Assembly: GCA_902595635.1 (NCBI GenBank)
Contig: CACJQT010000008.1
Location: 1 to 59,660, forward strand
Length of the DNA: 59,660 nucleotides
Direction: 5' to 3'
Origin: an uncultured Pelagibacteraceae bacterium
Lineage (GTDB): Bacteria; Pseudomonadota; Alphaproteobacteria; Pelagibacterales; Pelagibacteraceae
A model generated the notes under the pieces. The model was not told the origin of the DNA, searched no databases, and saw only the letters and a program-made list of their open reading frames with translations. The position numbers were made by a program, and so were the translations under genes. Positions 45,224 to 53,416 of this stretch are shown one piece after another. Numbering within the stretch: the stretch's first letter is position 1; each line of letters begins with the position of its first letter.

Positions 45224-46462
45224 ATGAAAATAAAAAACATTTTAATTACATTTGTTTCTGCAATAGCATTATTATTTTCAACTTCAGTTGTGTCATTTGC
45301 AAAAGTTGTTGGAGATAAAATTATTTTAGGTGCTGCAATCTCTTTAACTGGTAAGTATTCATCTAATGGTGTTCATACTCAAAACGGCTATAACATGGCT
45401 GTTGACAGAATTAACAGCATGGGTGGAGTAAAAGTTGGGGGAAAAACTTATAAGTTTGATATTATTTATTACGATGATGAGTCAAACCCAAAAAGAGCAG
45501 CTCAGCTAGCAGAAAGATTAATCTCACAAGATAAAGTAGAGTTTATGCTTGGGCCATACAGTTCTGGTTTAACTAAAGCGATCGCACCAGTAACAGAAAA
45601 ATATGGTGTACCAATGGTTGAGGCTAACGGTGCTTCTAGATCTTTGTTTACGAAAGGTTACAAATATCTATTTGCGGTATTAGCACCAGCAAACTTGTAT
45701 CTTGATGTAGCAATAAGAACAGCTGTTGAGTTAAATGGCGGAAAAGGCGTGAGAATTGCACAAGCTTTTGAGCAAGATGCATTCTCGCAAGACGTAAGAT
45801 TAGGTATTTTAGATGCAGCTAAAGAAACTGGATCTGAAATTATAATCGACGATAAACTTCCAAAAGAGCTTAATGATATGGCTGCTACATTAGTTAAGGT
45901 AAAACAAATGAAGCCAGATGTATTGGTTGTTTCAGGTCATACAAAAGGAGCTTTAACAGCAATAAGACAAATTTCAGAAATGAAAGTTGATGTTCCTATG
46001 TTGGCAATGACACACTGTGATGCTGCAAAATTATCAAAGCAACACGGTAAAAATTCTCAATATGCATTATGCGCTTCTCAATGGCATAAAACATTAACTT
46101 ACAAAGATGATTTTTTTAAAGATGGTATGACATATGCGGCAGATTTTGAAAAAGAATTCGGCTATGATCCACCATATCAATCTGCAGAGTCTTCAGCTGC
46201 ACTGTTAGTATTTAAAGATGCTTTTGAAAGAGCTAACACTTTTGATCAGAAAAAAGTAAGAGATGCTCTTGCTGCAACTAACATGCAAACATTCTATGGA
46301 AATATTAAATTTGCACCTGGTGGTCAAAATGTTGACAAACCAATGGTACTTTTCCAAGTAATGTGTGATGATGCTGGTAAGTGTGAAAATAAAGTTGTTG
46401 CTCCGTTAAAATGGGCTTCAGCTGAGTTAATACACCCAGTGCCAAAGTGGTCTGAAAGATAA
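45224..46462 (+). CDS. ABC transporter substrate-binding protein, branched-chain type (system 1)
   Basis: A periplasmic binding protein of the LivJ/Peripla_BP_6 family for branched-chain amino acids or related amides and acids. A signal peptide (1-25, ending SFAKVV) leads 412 residues with GAAISLTGKYSSNG and FMLGPYSSGLTKAIAPV, characteristic of the fold. A strong ribosome-binding site, AAAGGGGAA, precedes ATG 45224. A strong hairpin terminator follows, which should keep this gene's mRNA more abundant than that of the permeases behind it. Confidence 0.92.
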   Translation: MKIKNILITFVSAIALLFSTSVVSFAKVVGDKIILGAAISLTGKYSSNGVHTQNGYNMAVDRINSMGGVKVGGKTYKFDIIYYDDESNPKRAAQLAERLISQDKVEFMLGPYSSGLTKAIAPVTEKYGVPMVEANGASRSLFTKGYKYLFAVLAPANLYLDVAIRTAVELNGGKGVRIAQAFEQDAFSQDVRLGILDAAKETGSEIIIDDKLPKELNDMAATLVKVKQMKPDVLVVSGHTKGALTAIRQISEMKVDVPMLAMTHCDAAKLSKQHGKNSQYALCASQWHKTLTYKDDFFKDGMTYAADFEKEFGYDPPYQSAESSAALLVFKDAFERANTFDQKKVRDALAATNMQTFYGNIKFAPGGQNVDKPMVLFQVMCDDAGKCENKVVAPLKWASAELIHPVPKWSER

Positions 46463-46474
46463 AAAAAAATAATT

Positions 46475-46504
46475 AAGCCCCCTAGAAATAGGGGGCTTTT
46501 TTTT
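46475..46504 (+). terminator. Intrinsic terminator inside the importer operon
   Basis: AAGCCCCCTA (46475-46484), a GAAA tetraloop and TAGGGGGCTT (46489-46498) form a ten-pair GC-rich stem followed by a run of T to 46504. It stands 12 bp after the binding-protein gene and 20 bp before the permease gene of the same operon. Partial termination here would give the usual excess of binding protein over membrane components. Confidence 0.92.
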
Positions 46505-46524
46505 ATAGAAATCAAAATTAAATT

Positions 46525-47418
46525 ATGGATTTTTTAGTCTTCCAATATCCAATGATAACCATTCAAGCATGTCTTGATGGACTTTTACTTGGAATATTAT
46601 TTGCATTAATTGCTTATGGAATGGCACTGCAATGGGGTGTCATGAATATAATTAACATAGCACAGGGAGACCTTGTTATATTAGGAGGATACATTGCATA
46701 TTTTATGTATCTATATGGAATTCATCCAGCTTGGGGAGTAATTGTCTCTCCTATAATTATGTATTTTGTTGGTATTGCAATTTATAAATTAGTTATAAAT
46801 AAAGTTGTAGACAGAGATCTCTTTATTTCAATATTGGCAACATTTGGAATTAGTATTCTTTTCATGCAATTAATGAACTTCGCATTTGGAGCAGATGTTG
46901 TATTGGCTAACTCAGGATATGGAACAACTATGTTATTTGATAATAATGTTGTTCTGCCAAACTCTAAAATATTTTCTGCTTTTATAAGTATTGTCTTTGC
47001 AATTTGTTTAGTAGTTTATATGAAAAGATCAAAATTAGGTCGTGCTATTAGGGCAACAGCTCAAAATGCAAGAGCAGCAAAGATTTTAGGTGTTGATACA
47101 GAAAAAGTTTATGCAGCAACCTTCGGAATAAATGCAGCATTATGTGGTGTAGCTGGAGCTTTAATTTCAATAACATTTACCATACACCCATACATGGGAT
47201 TACCTTACACCATAAGATCATTTATGATTGTTATTGTTGCAGGATTAGGAAATTTACCTGGAGTAGCTATGTCAGGTATGGGACTTGGAATATTTGAGGA
47301 ATTTGCGGATTATATTCTTGGTACGGAATTTAGAATTGGTTCAGTATTTTTATTATTAGTTTTAATTTTAGTTTACAGAAGATTTAAACTTTCAAGAAAG
47401 AGAGAGTATTTAAAGTGA
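46525..47418 (+). CDS. Branched-chain-type ABC permease LivH-like (system 1)
   Basis: One of two membrane subunits of a high-affinity import system. The 297-residue protein has about eight transmembrane helices and the LivH signature GVMNIINIAQGDLVILGGYI near its N-terminus, with the cytoplasmic coupling motif RATAQNARAAKILGVD. It lies after the terminator, and its last four bases overlap the GTG of a 60-residue gene that separates it from livM. Confidence 0.92.
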   Translation: MDFLVFQYPMITIQACLDGLLLGILFALIAYGMALQWGVMNIINIAQGDLVILGGYIAYFMYLYGIHPAWGVIVSPIIMYFVGIAIYKLVINKVVDRDLFISILATFGISILFMQLMNFAFGADVVLANSGYGTTMLFDNNVVLPNSKIFSAFISIVFAICLVVYMKRSKLGRAIRATAQNARAAKILGVDTEKVYAATFGINAALCGVAGALISITFTIHPYMGLPYTIRSFMIVIVAGLGNLPGVAMSGMGLGIFEEFADYILGTEFRIGSVFLLLVLILVYRRFKLSRKREYLK

Positions 47419-47597
47419 GAAAAGCTAAAATTAAAGACGATAATGGCAAACTGATAGAAATAGATATTGAAAAATTTAAAAAACATTTAGATGAATATCA
47501 TTCAACAGGATCTAGTCTTCATGAAGAAAATGGACATTATTTTACAGTTGATAAAGATTTTAGAGATAAAATAGAGAGTTTATATGAACAAAAATAG
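47415..47597 (+). CDS. 60-residue conserved-position protein between importer permeases, unknown
   Basis: A short hydrophilic protein starting at GTG 47415 (GTGA overlap with the livH stop) and overlapping livM by 14 bp. Its residues are mostly charged (IEKFKKHLDEYH and KDFRDKIESLYEQ), consistent with an alpha-helical cytoplasmic protein. No family is recognised. The tight overlaps on both sides argue for real translation. It may be a regulator or assembly factor of the importer; this is inference. Confidence 0.62.
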   Translation: MRKAKIKDDNGKLIEIDIEKFKKHLDEYHSTGSSLHEENGHYFTVDKDFRDKIESLYEQK

Positions 47598-48636
47598 TTG
47601 GATTTTGTACATAGGAATTTTGGTATTTGGTTTAGTTGCACCATTTATTTTTCCAGCATTTAAAGTTCAATTATCTATTCTGTGCGTATTAATTGTTCTA
47701 GCAACTACATGGAATATCCAAGGTGGCGAAATGGGATACAATACATTTGGAAACATTCTTTTTTATGGTTTAGGAATGTATCTTTGCGCATCTGTTCAAG
47801 TTGGCATGTTCTTTCCATTAGCTGAGTGGACCGAAAGTGGTGGCGAAAAAACTTTCGTTCACACACCTTCACAATTCTTTCAAGGCATGGCAGCTGGTCT
47901 GGTAGTTGCTGCGGTAGTCCCTACAATAGTTGCAGGATTAATTGGTTATGCAATTTTAGGATTAAGAGGTCATTATTTTGCAATTTGTACATTGGGTTTA
48001 GGAGTTGCAGCAGGAGAAATTTCTGGAGGTATTGAAATTATTGGAGCTGGACAAGGCTTTACCACTCCTCCTTTTCCAAACATCGGAGGTCTTGAGGCAA
48101 GAGGTGAATTTTTTTATTTTCTAAGTTTTGGAGCACTCGTTTTAACTTTCATTGCTGTAAGAGCAATTTATACAACAAGGTTTAGATTAATTCTGAACGC
48201 AATCAGAGATAATGAAGACAAAGCTGAAGCAATGGGAATTGAGACTATGAAATACAAAATAACTGGATGGATGATTTCAGCTTTCTTTTGTGGTCTTGCT
48301 GGAGGAATAATGGGAGGTCTAGTTGGTTATATCGACTCAACAGATGTTGCATTCGACGGGAGAGAGATGGGTGTTTTTATGGTTTTAATGGCAATCCTTG
48401 GAGGTAAGGGAACTTTATGGGGCCCAATTATTGGTGCAACTTTATTTCACTTTTTTAAAGAGGGTTTTTGGACATTCTTCCTAGGCTGGCAGTATGTTGC
48501 GTTAGGAGTTTTAATAGTAGTGATAGTAATTTATTTCCCAGAAGGATTAATGGGATGGTTAAGAGAAAAATATCCAGAAAGATTTGGTGAAGTTGTCGAT
48601 GAAGCCGATCGAAAAGCACAGGTGGAGTTAAAATGA
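47584..48636 (+). CDS. Branched-chain-type ABC permease LivM-like (system 1)
   Basis: The second membrane subunit, 350 residues with about eight to nine transmembrane helices. LivM signatures are visible as NIQGGEMGYNTFGNILFYGLG near the N-terminus, ILGLRGHYFAICTLGLG in the middle and LNAIRDNEDKAEAMGIETM, the coupling loop. An N-terminal periplasmic loop around residues 72-100 is longer than in the minimal family. ATGA overlap couples it to the downstream ATPase gene. Confidence 0.92.
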   Translation: MNKNSWILYIGILVFGLVAPFIFPAFKVQLSILCVLIVLATTWNIQGGEMGYNTFGNILFYGLGMYLCASVQVGMFFPLAEWTESGGEKTFVHTPSQFFQGMAAGLVVAAVVPTIVAGLIGYAILGLRGHYFAICTLGLGVAAGEISGGIEIIGAGQGFTTPPFPNIGGLEARGEFFYFLSFGALVLTFIAVRAIYTTRFRLILNAIRDNEDKAEAMGIETMKYKITGWMISAFFCGLAGGIMGGLVGYIDSTDVAFDGREMGVFMVLMAILGGKGTLWGPIIGATLFHFFKEGFWTFFLGWQYVALGVLIVVIVIYFPEGLMGWLREKYPERFGEVVDEADRKAQVELK

Positions 48637-49373
48637 GTATTTTAGAAGTCAACAATGTAAGTAAATCATTTGGTGGTGTTAAAGCTAATGTCGATATTTC
48701 AATGTCGGTTGAAAAAGGAAAGATAGTTGGTCTTATAGGACCTAATGGATCTGGTAAAACTACTTTATTTAATTCAATTGTTGGTACTTATCCAATAGAC
48801 AATGGTTCAATTAAGTTTAATGGAAAAGAAGTGTCAGAATTACCGGTACCAGTAATTGCAAAACTGGGATTATTAAGAACATTTCAACAAACCAGAATTT
48901 ATGGAAAATTAAATTGTGTAGATAACATGCTTATCAGTCACAAAGGTAGTGATGAAAGCTTGTTTAAAATTTTCTCAAAAATTCCAAAAGAGCTCACAGA
49001 AAAAGCAGAAAACTTACTTAATTTTGTTGGATTGTATCAAAAAAGAAAACTCAGGGCAGGCGACCTATCTTTTGGACAACAAAAGTTATTAGAACTTGCA
49101 ATGGCACTAATGAATGAACCAGAAATGCTATTATTAGATGAGCCAACAGCAGGTATAAATCCTACTTTAATTAATGGAATTATTGATAGACTAATCAAAG
49201 TTAATCAAGATTTTGGCATAACATTACTTGTTATTGAGCACAATATGAGAGTAATTATGCAATTAGCTGAAGACATATTTTGCCTTGCACATGGAAAAAT
49301 GCTCGCAAATGGCACTCCTGAAGAAATTAAAAATGATAAAAGAGTAGTTGATGCATATTTGGGGGCTCAATAA
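48633..49373 (+). CDS. ABC transporter ATPase LivG-like (system 1)
   Basis: The first nucleotide-binding subunit of the import system, 246 residues. Walker A is GPNGSGKTT, the signature appears as DLSFGQQKLLELAMAL (a glycine-to-phenylalanine variant of LSGGQ), and Walker B is LLLDEPTAGINP. The C-terminal EDIFCLAHGKMLANG fits LivG-type proteins. It overlaps livM by 4 bp and livF by one base. Confidence 0.93.
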   Translation: MSILEVNNVSKSFGGVKANVDISMSVEKGKIVGLIGPNGSGKTTLFNSIVGTYPIDNGSIKFNGKEVSELPVPVIAKLGLLRTFQQTRIYGKLNCVDNMLISHKGSDESLFKIFSKIPKELTEKAENLLNFVGLYQKRKLRAGDLSFGQQKLLELAMALMNEPEMLLLDEPTAGINPTLINGIIDRLIKVNQDFGITLLVIEHNMRVIMQLAEDIFCLAHGKMLANGTPEEIKNDKRVVDAYLGAQ

Positions 49374-50158
49374 TGTCTAATCAATATGAAGTTTTAGGAA
49401 AAGCACCTGGTCCAGAAGATCTAAAAAACTTATCTTCTGAAGATATTCATTTAACAATAAAAAATTTGAATGCTGGATATGGTAAAATGGAAATTTTACA
49501 TAATTTTGATTTATTTGTAAGCAAAGCACAATCATTATGTCTAATTGGTCCAAATGGAGCTGGCAAATCAACAATACTTCACTCAATATATGGATTTACA
49601 AATATTTTCTCAGGTAAAATAGAAATTGATGGAAAAGAAATAACAAATTTAACTCCAGCTGAAAAATTAAAGTCAGTTGGTATAGCTTATATTCTGCAAG
49701 ATAATTCAGTTTTTCCAGATATGACTGTTGAAGAAAATTTGTTAATGGGTGGTTTTATCAAAGATAAAACGGAAGAATCATATCAAGAGGCAGAAAAGAT
49801 TTTAGATAAATATGAAAGATTAAGGAACAGAAGAAATCAACCAGCAAAAGTTTTGTCAGGTGGTGAAAGAAGATTATTAGAAATATCTAGAGCTTTAGTA
49901 ATGAAGCCTTCAGTTCTTTTAGTTGATGAACCTTCTATTGGATTAGAGCCGAGATATATTGATATGGTATTTGAAATTTTGGGAGACTTACAAAAAAATG
50001 AAAAAAAAACAATTATTCTAGTTGAGCAAAACGCCAAAAAAGGTTTAGAGTTTTCTGATATTGGATATGTATTAGTATCTGGCCAAACCGCAATAGCTGG
50101 AAGAGGTGATGATTTACTTAAAAATGATGATGTTGGACGTCTATTTCTAGGCGGATGA
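49373..50158 (+). CDS. ABC transporter ATPase LivF-like (system 1)
   Basis: The second nucleotide-binding subunit. The 261 residues include an N-terminal extension of about 25 residues before the ATPase core with GPNGAGKST, the Q-loop ILQDNSVFPDMTVEEN, the signature LSGGERRLLE and Walker B LLVDEPSIGLEP. Coupled by TAATG to livG and by ATGA to azlC, which places the exporter pair in the same transcript. Confidence 0.93.
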   Translation: MSNQYEVLGKAPGPEDLKNLSSEDIHLTIKNLNAGYGKMEILHNFDLFVSKAQSLCLIGPNGAGKSTILHSIYGFTNIFSGKIEIDGKEITNLTPAEKLKSVGIAYILQDNSVFPDMTVEENLLMGGFIKDKTEESYQEAEKILDKYERLRNRRNQPAKVLSGGERRLLEISRALVMKPSVLLVDEPSIGLEPRYIDMVFEILGDLQKNEKKTIILVEQNAKKGLEFSDIGYVLVSGQTAIAGRGDDLLKNDDVGRLFLGG

Positions 50159-50859
50159 TTAATTCAAAATATTTTTTTAAAGGAATTCTTTGTGCAAAAG
50201 AATTCGATAGCCCTGCAATTGCTCTAGGTTTAAGCTTTTTAGCAATAGGTGCATTACTAAAAAATTTAGGTTTTACAATTCAAGAAAGTATTTTTTCTAC
50301 TTTTTTAACTTACGCATTACCTGGCTCACTTGTGATGGCAGAATCGATTTTGATTGGCGTTTCGTTACTTAATTTATTTTTTGCAGTTTGGTTAGTTAAT
50401 GCAAGATTGTATCCGATGACTGTATCTTTGATGCCATTGTTAAAGCACCAAAGTCAACCAAGATGGAAGTATTATCTATCCTGTCATTTTGTTGCAGTAT
50501 CTTCGTGGTTAATTCTTAAAAATAATTATAAAGATATTGAAAAAAAATATAGAGTCGATTTTTGGATAGGAATTGGAACTGCAACTTGGTTGATAGCAAT
50601 TTTTTCAACTATTTTAGGTTATTACTCTGCTGATTTCTTAAATAGAGAAATGATGATTGGACTAGCTATTATTAATCCAATTTATTTTACTTGTACAATG
50701 ATAGGAGTGATGAAGTCTATACAATTAAATGTTTCAATAATTTTAGGAGCTATCTTAGGACCTTTATTTTATTTTATTAGTCCTGATTGGTGTGTTTTGA
50801 TTGGCGGCTTTATAGCTGGAACTGTTGCTTTTATAATTGGAGAGAAAAATGTCAGCTAA
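50155..50859 (+). CDS. azlC: AzlC-family branched-chain amino-acid exporter, large subunit
   Basis: A 234-residue membrane protein with about five to six transmembrane helices and the AzlC pattern ending GFIAGTVAFIIGE. AzlC and AzlD together export branched-chain amino acids or analogues. Its ATG overlaps the livF stop by 4 bp, so importer and exporter are made together. The combination suggests overflow control or exchange. Substrate is assumed from the family. Confidence 0.88.
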   Translation: MINSKYFFKGILCAKEFDSPAIALGLSFLAIGALLKNLGFTIQESIFSTFLTYALPGSLVMAESILIGVSLLNLFFAVWLVNARLYPMTVSLMPLLKHQSQPRWKYYLSCHFVAVSSWLILKNNYKDIEKKYRVDFWIGIGTATWLIAIFSTILGYYSADFLNREMMIGLAIINPIYFTCTMIGVMKSIQLNVSIILGAILGPLFYFISPDWCVLIGGFIAGTVAFIIGEKNVS

Positions 50860-51175
50860 TATTGTTTTAATAATAGTTATTACATCCTTAGCAACTTATA
50901 TCTCAAGGTTTTTAGGAGCATTTACTTCTGAAATAATAGATGAAAATACTAAAATATATAGGTGGTTTAATTATTTAGCCTATTCGACATTGGCGGCTTT
51001 AATTTCTAGAATGATAATATTTCCAGCTGGTGCACTTTCTGACAGTAATTACTTGTCCAGATTTATTGTTGTGCTTTTAGCAATAATAATTTTTAAATTA
51101 ACTAGAAATAATTTAGTTTACCCAACTTTATTCTCTGCTATCATTATGTTTTTATTAAGTAGTTTTACGATATAA
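50849..51175 (+). CDS. azlD: AzlD-family branched-chain amino-acid exporter, small subunit
   Basis: The small partner of AzlC. ATG 50849, preceded by GGAGAG, gives 108 residues with about four transmembrane helices and the AzlD signature around TYISRFLGAF and FNYLAYSTLAALISRM. An ATG 12 bases upstream is in frame but less well placed. It overlaps azlC by 11 bp, and the pentapeptide-repeat gene starts at the base after its stop. Confidence 0.87.
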   Translation: MSANIVLIIVITSLATYISRFLGAFTSEIIDENTKIYRWFNYLAYSTLAALISRMIIFPAGALSDSNYLSRFIVVLLAIIIFKLTRNNLVYPTLFSAIIMFLLSSFTI

Positions 51176-51682
51176 ATGAAAAAAATTATTTTACTATTGT
51201 TCTTAATTTTAATGCCAGGTATTTCACAAGCAGCATGTGACGATCCTTTAACTGATGGTGTTGATTATACTAACTGTAGATTTTCTGATGGACAAGATTT
51301 ACAAGGCAGTTATTTGCCTAATTCAAATTTATCATTTGCAAGTTTTATACAAGTAAATTTTGATAAAAGTATTATGATGACATCAAATTTGTCATTTGGA
51401 ACTTTTCCAGAGTCAACATTTGTAAGAGCTAACTTATATGAGTCGACTCTAGTTGGTGGAAATTTTGAAAAAGCTAATTTTACAGGAGCAAATATGACAA
51501 GGGTTGATTTTATGGGCTCAACATTAATTGAAGCAAATTTTCAAAATGCAAATCTAATGGAAGCTAACTTTACTTCATCGAATATGACCAATGCTAATTT
51601 TGATGGAGCAAATTTAATTGGAGCAACATGGACTAATGGTGAAACATGTGGACCAAATTCAATTGGAGTTTGTAATAAATAA
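51176..51682 (+). CDS. Secreted pentapeptide-repeat protein
   Basis: A periplasmic or exported right-handed quadrilateral beta-helix protein. After a signal peptide (about 1-20, ending SQAA) residues about 45-155 carry at least fifteen pentapeptide repeats of the A(N/D)(L/F)xx type, for example KANFTGANMTRVDF and EANFQNANLMEANF. Cysteines near both ends (ACDD, NCRF, TCG, VCNK) could cap the solenoid through disulfides. It starts directly at the base after azlD. The function of such proteins varies, and none is assigned here. Confidence 0.85.
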   Translation: MKKIILLLFLILMPGISQAACDDPLTDGVDYTNCRFSDGQDLQGSYLPNSNLSFASFIQVNFDKSIMMTSNLSFGTFPESTFVRANLYESTLVGGNFEKANFTGANMTRVDFMGSTLIEANFQNANLMEANFTSSNMTNANFDGANLIGATWTNGETCGPNSIGVCNK

Positions 51683-51687
51683 TTATA

Positions 51688-52608
51688 ATGGATAGCTTAG
51701 ATACTATTCAAGGGTTTGATATTTCATTTAGTGATTATTCCAAAAGAATAATCAATATTAAAATTGAAGATGAAATTATAGATAAACTAATATTTCCTTT
51801 TAAAAAATTTGATATTACAGCTCTTGAATATAAACCTTTTACTAGATTTACACTTGCAAAATCTTTAGATGATTCTACGGGTGGAAAGCTAGGAAAATTT
51901 ATAAACTCTATATTAAGAGATAGAGACACAGGATGTTTTATTATAGGACCAAAAAATAAATCCAAAAAAATTGATAACAATTTTCTTATTAAACTATCAA
52001 CAGCTGTAACACACTTACTAGGTAATCCAAATTTTGATTCAATGGCTGGAAAATATTATGCGAGATTTCATGTTAAACATGAGGACAATAGCGACTCATA
52101 TCTTAGAAAAGCATATACTAATATGGATCTTCATACTGATGGAACTTACGTCAAAGAAAAAACTGATTGGTTATTAATGTTAAAAATGGAGGAAGAAAAT
52201 GTTCAAGGAGGTGAAACTGCAATGTTACACCTTGATGATTGGGAACATTTAGATAGCTTAACTAATGATAAAATTGGAAAACAAAACTTTATATGGGGTT
52301 CTCCAAAAAGTAAAAATGTTGATTACAAGGTGGAACATCCTGTTTTTTCAGAAGATGAAAATGGAAAACCACAAATTTCTTACATAGACCAATTTCCTGA
52401 GCCCAAAAATATGGAACAAGGATTATTTCTACAAAAATTATCAGACTCTTTAGAAGGAAGTCAAAAAAAGATTGTAATGCCTTTACCAGTTGGCTTTTCA
52501 GTAGTTGCAAATAACTATTTCTGGCTTCATGGTAGAAAACCATTTGTAGAAAATAAAAAATTATCAAGAGAATTACTAAGAATTAGAGGTTCTTTTTTTA
52601 CTAATTAA
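51688..52608 (+). CDS. glaH: Glutarate 2-hydroxylase-like dioxygenase (GlaH/CsiD)
   Basis: An Fe(II)/2-oxoglutarate-dependent oxygenase. Its 306 residues align by eye with CsiD/GlaH throughout: ALEYKPFTRF, HLLGNPNFDSMAGKYYARF, DLHTDGTYV (His149, Asp151), QGGETAMLHLDDWEHLD, SYIDQFPEPK and FWLHGRKPF (His281), with arginines near the end (RELLRIRGSFF). The family hydroxylates glutarate to L-2-hydroxyglutarate in lysine catabolism. The usual L-2-hydroxyglutarate oxidase LhgO is not beside it. Lying 5 bp after a pentapeptide gene in an amino-acid importer operon, it could act on an imported C5 acid. Confidence 0.88.
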   Translation: MDSLDTIQGFDISFSDYSKRIINIKIEDEIIDKLIFPFKKFDITALEYKPFTRFTLAKSLDDSTGGKLGKFINSILRDRDTGCFIIGPKNKSKKIDNNFLIKLSTAVTHLLGNPNFDSMAGKYYARFHVKHEDNSDSYLRKAYTNMDLHTDGTYVKEKTDWLLMLKMEEENVQGGETAMLHLDDWEHLDSLTNDKIGKQNFIWGSPKSKNVDYKVEHPVFSEDENGKPQISYIDQFPEPKNMEQGLFLQKLSDSLEGSQKKIVMPLPVGFSVVANNYFWLHGRKPFVENKKLSRELLRIRGSFFTN

Positions 52609-52616
52609 TTAATTTT

Positions 52617-52632
52617 AGTGATAATAATCACT
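52617..52632 (+). other. Small hairpin between glaH and the ProC-like gene
   Basis: AGTGAT (52617-52622), a four-base loop and ATCACT (52627-52632) form a perfect six-pair hairpin ten bases before ATG 52642. No T-tract follows. It may affect translation start of the ProC-like gene, which lacks a clear ribosome-binding site, or mRNA processing. A six-pair stem alone is weak evidence. Confidence 0.35.
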
Positions 52633-52641
52633 TAGTTTATC

Positions 52642-53415
52642 ATGAAAATCGGATTTATTGGTACAGGACATATCTCGAAATCAGTAATCAATGGAATACT
52701 GGGGTCAAAATTAAAAATTAATAAAATAATTGTTTCAAAGAGAAATTCAAAAATTTCAAGTGAACTTAAAAGAAAAAGTAAAAAGATAAAAATATCTGCT
52801 GATAATCAGGATATTATAAATCAATCAAATTGGGTTTTTTTAGCAATAACACCAACGATTGGAAAAATTATTCTTCCAAAATTAAAATTTAAAAAAGGTC
52901 AAACGATAATAAGTTTTATATCAACTATAAAAATGACTGAATTAAAAAAATATATTAAAGTTAAAACCAAGATTATTAGAGCAATTCCTTTGCCTCCAAT
53001 TTCTATCAGAAAAGGACCGGTACCAATTTTTCCACCAGATAAACAAGTTAGAAATTTTTTTAATAAGCTTGGCACATCTGTAGAAATAAAAAATGAAAAC
53101 CTGTCACTAAATTTTTGGTCAACTTCATCAATGATGGCACCATTTTATGAATTACTACAAACCCTGAGTGAATGGTTAGTAAAAAAGGGAATTAATAGAA
53201 GCGACTCTCAAAAGTATATTACCTCGTTATTTATTGCTTTATCTGAAGATGCAAAAATTAATTCAAATAAAGATTTAAAAGTCCTTGTTAAAAATTCACA
53301 AACCCCAAAAGGTTTAAATGAACAAGCTGTTAAAGAATTAAGAAAACTTGGATTTTATAAATCTCTGAATAAAACAGCAAATAGCGTCTTGAATAGATTA
53401 AAAAAAAGTAAGTAA
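52642..53415 (+). CDS. Pyrroline-5-carboxylate reductase-like protein
   Basis: An NAD(P)-binding protein of 257 residues resembling ProC. The Rossmann motif IGFIGTGHISKSVINGIL starts at residue 3, and a typical ProC pattern follows: FLAITPTIGKIILP, TIISFIST and KTKIIRAIPLPP. The C-terminal SSMMAPFYELLQTLSEWLVK corresponds to the dimerisation domain (SGxGPAYxF in true ProC), but it is altered. It may reduce an imino acid other than pyrroline-5-carboxylate. It is very lysine-rich. Confidence 0.72.
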   Translation: MKIGFIGTGHISKSVINGILGSKLKINKIIVSKRNSKISSELKRKSKKIKISADNQDIINQSNWVFLAITPTIGKIILPKLKFKKGQTIISFISTIKMTELKKYIKVKTKIIRAIPLPPISIRKGPVPIFPPDKQVRNFFNKLGTSVEIKNENLSLNFWSTSSMMAPFYELLQTLSEWLVKKGINRSDSQKYITSLFIALSEDAKINSNKDLKVLVKNSQTPKGLNEQAVKELRKLGFYKSLNKTANSVLNRLKKSK

Positions 53416-53416
53416 A

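Noticed and set aside
48633..49373. The LSFGQQ signature in LivG1 as a sign of an inactive ATPase.
   Set aside because: Walker A and B and the rest of the signature are intact, and this variant is common in LivG-type ATPases.
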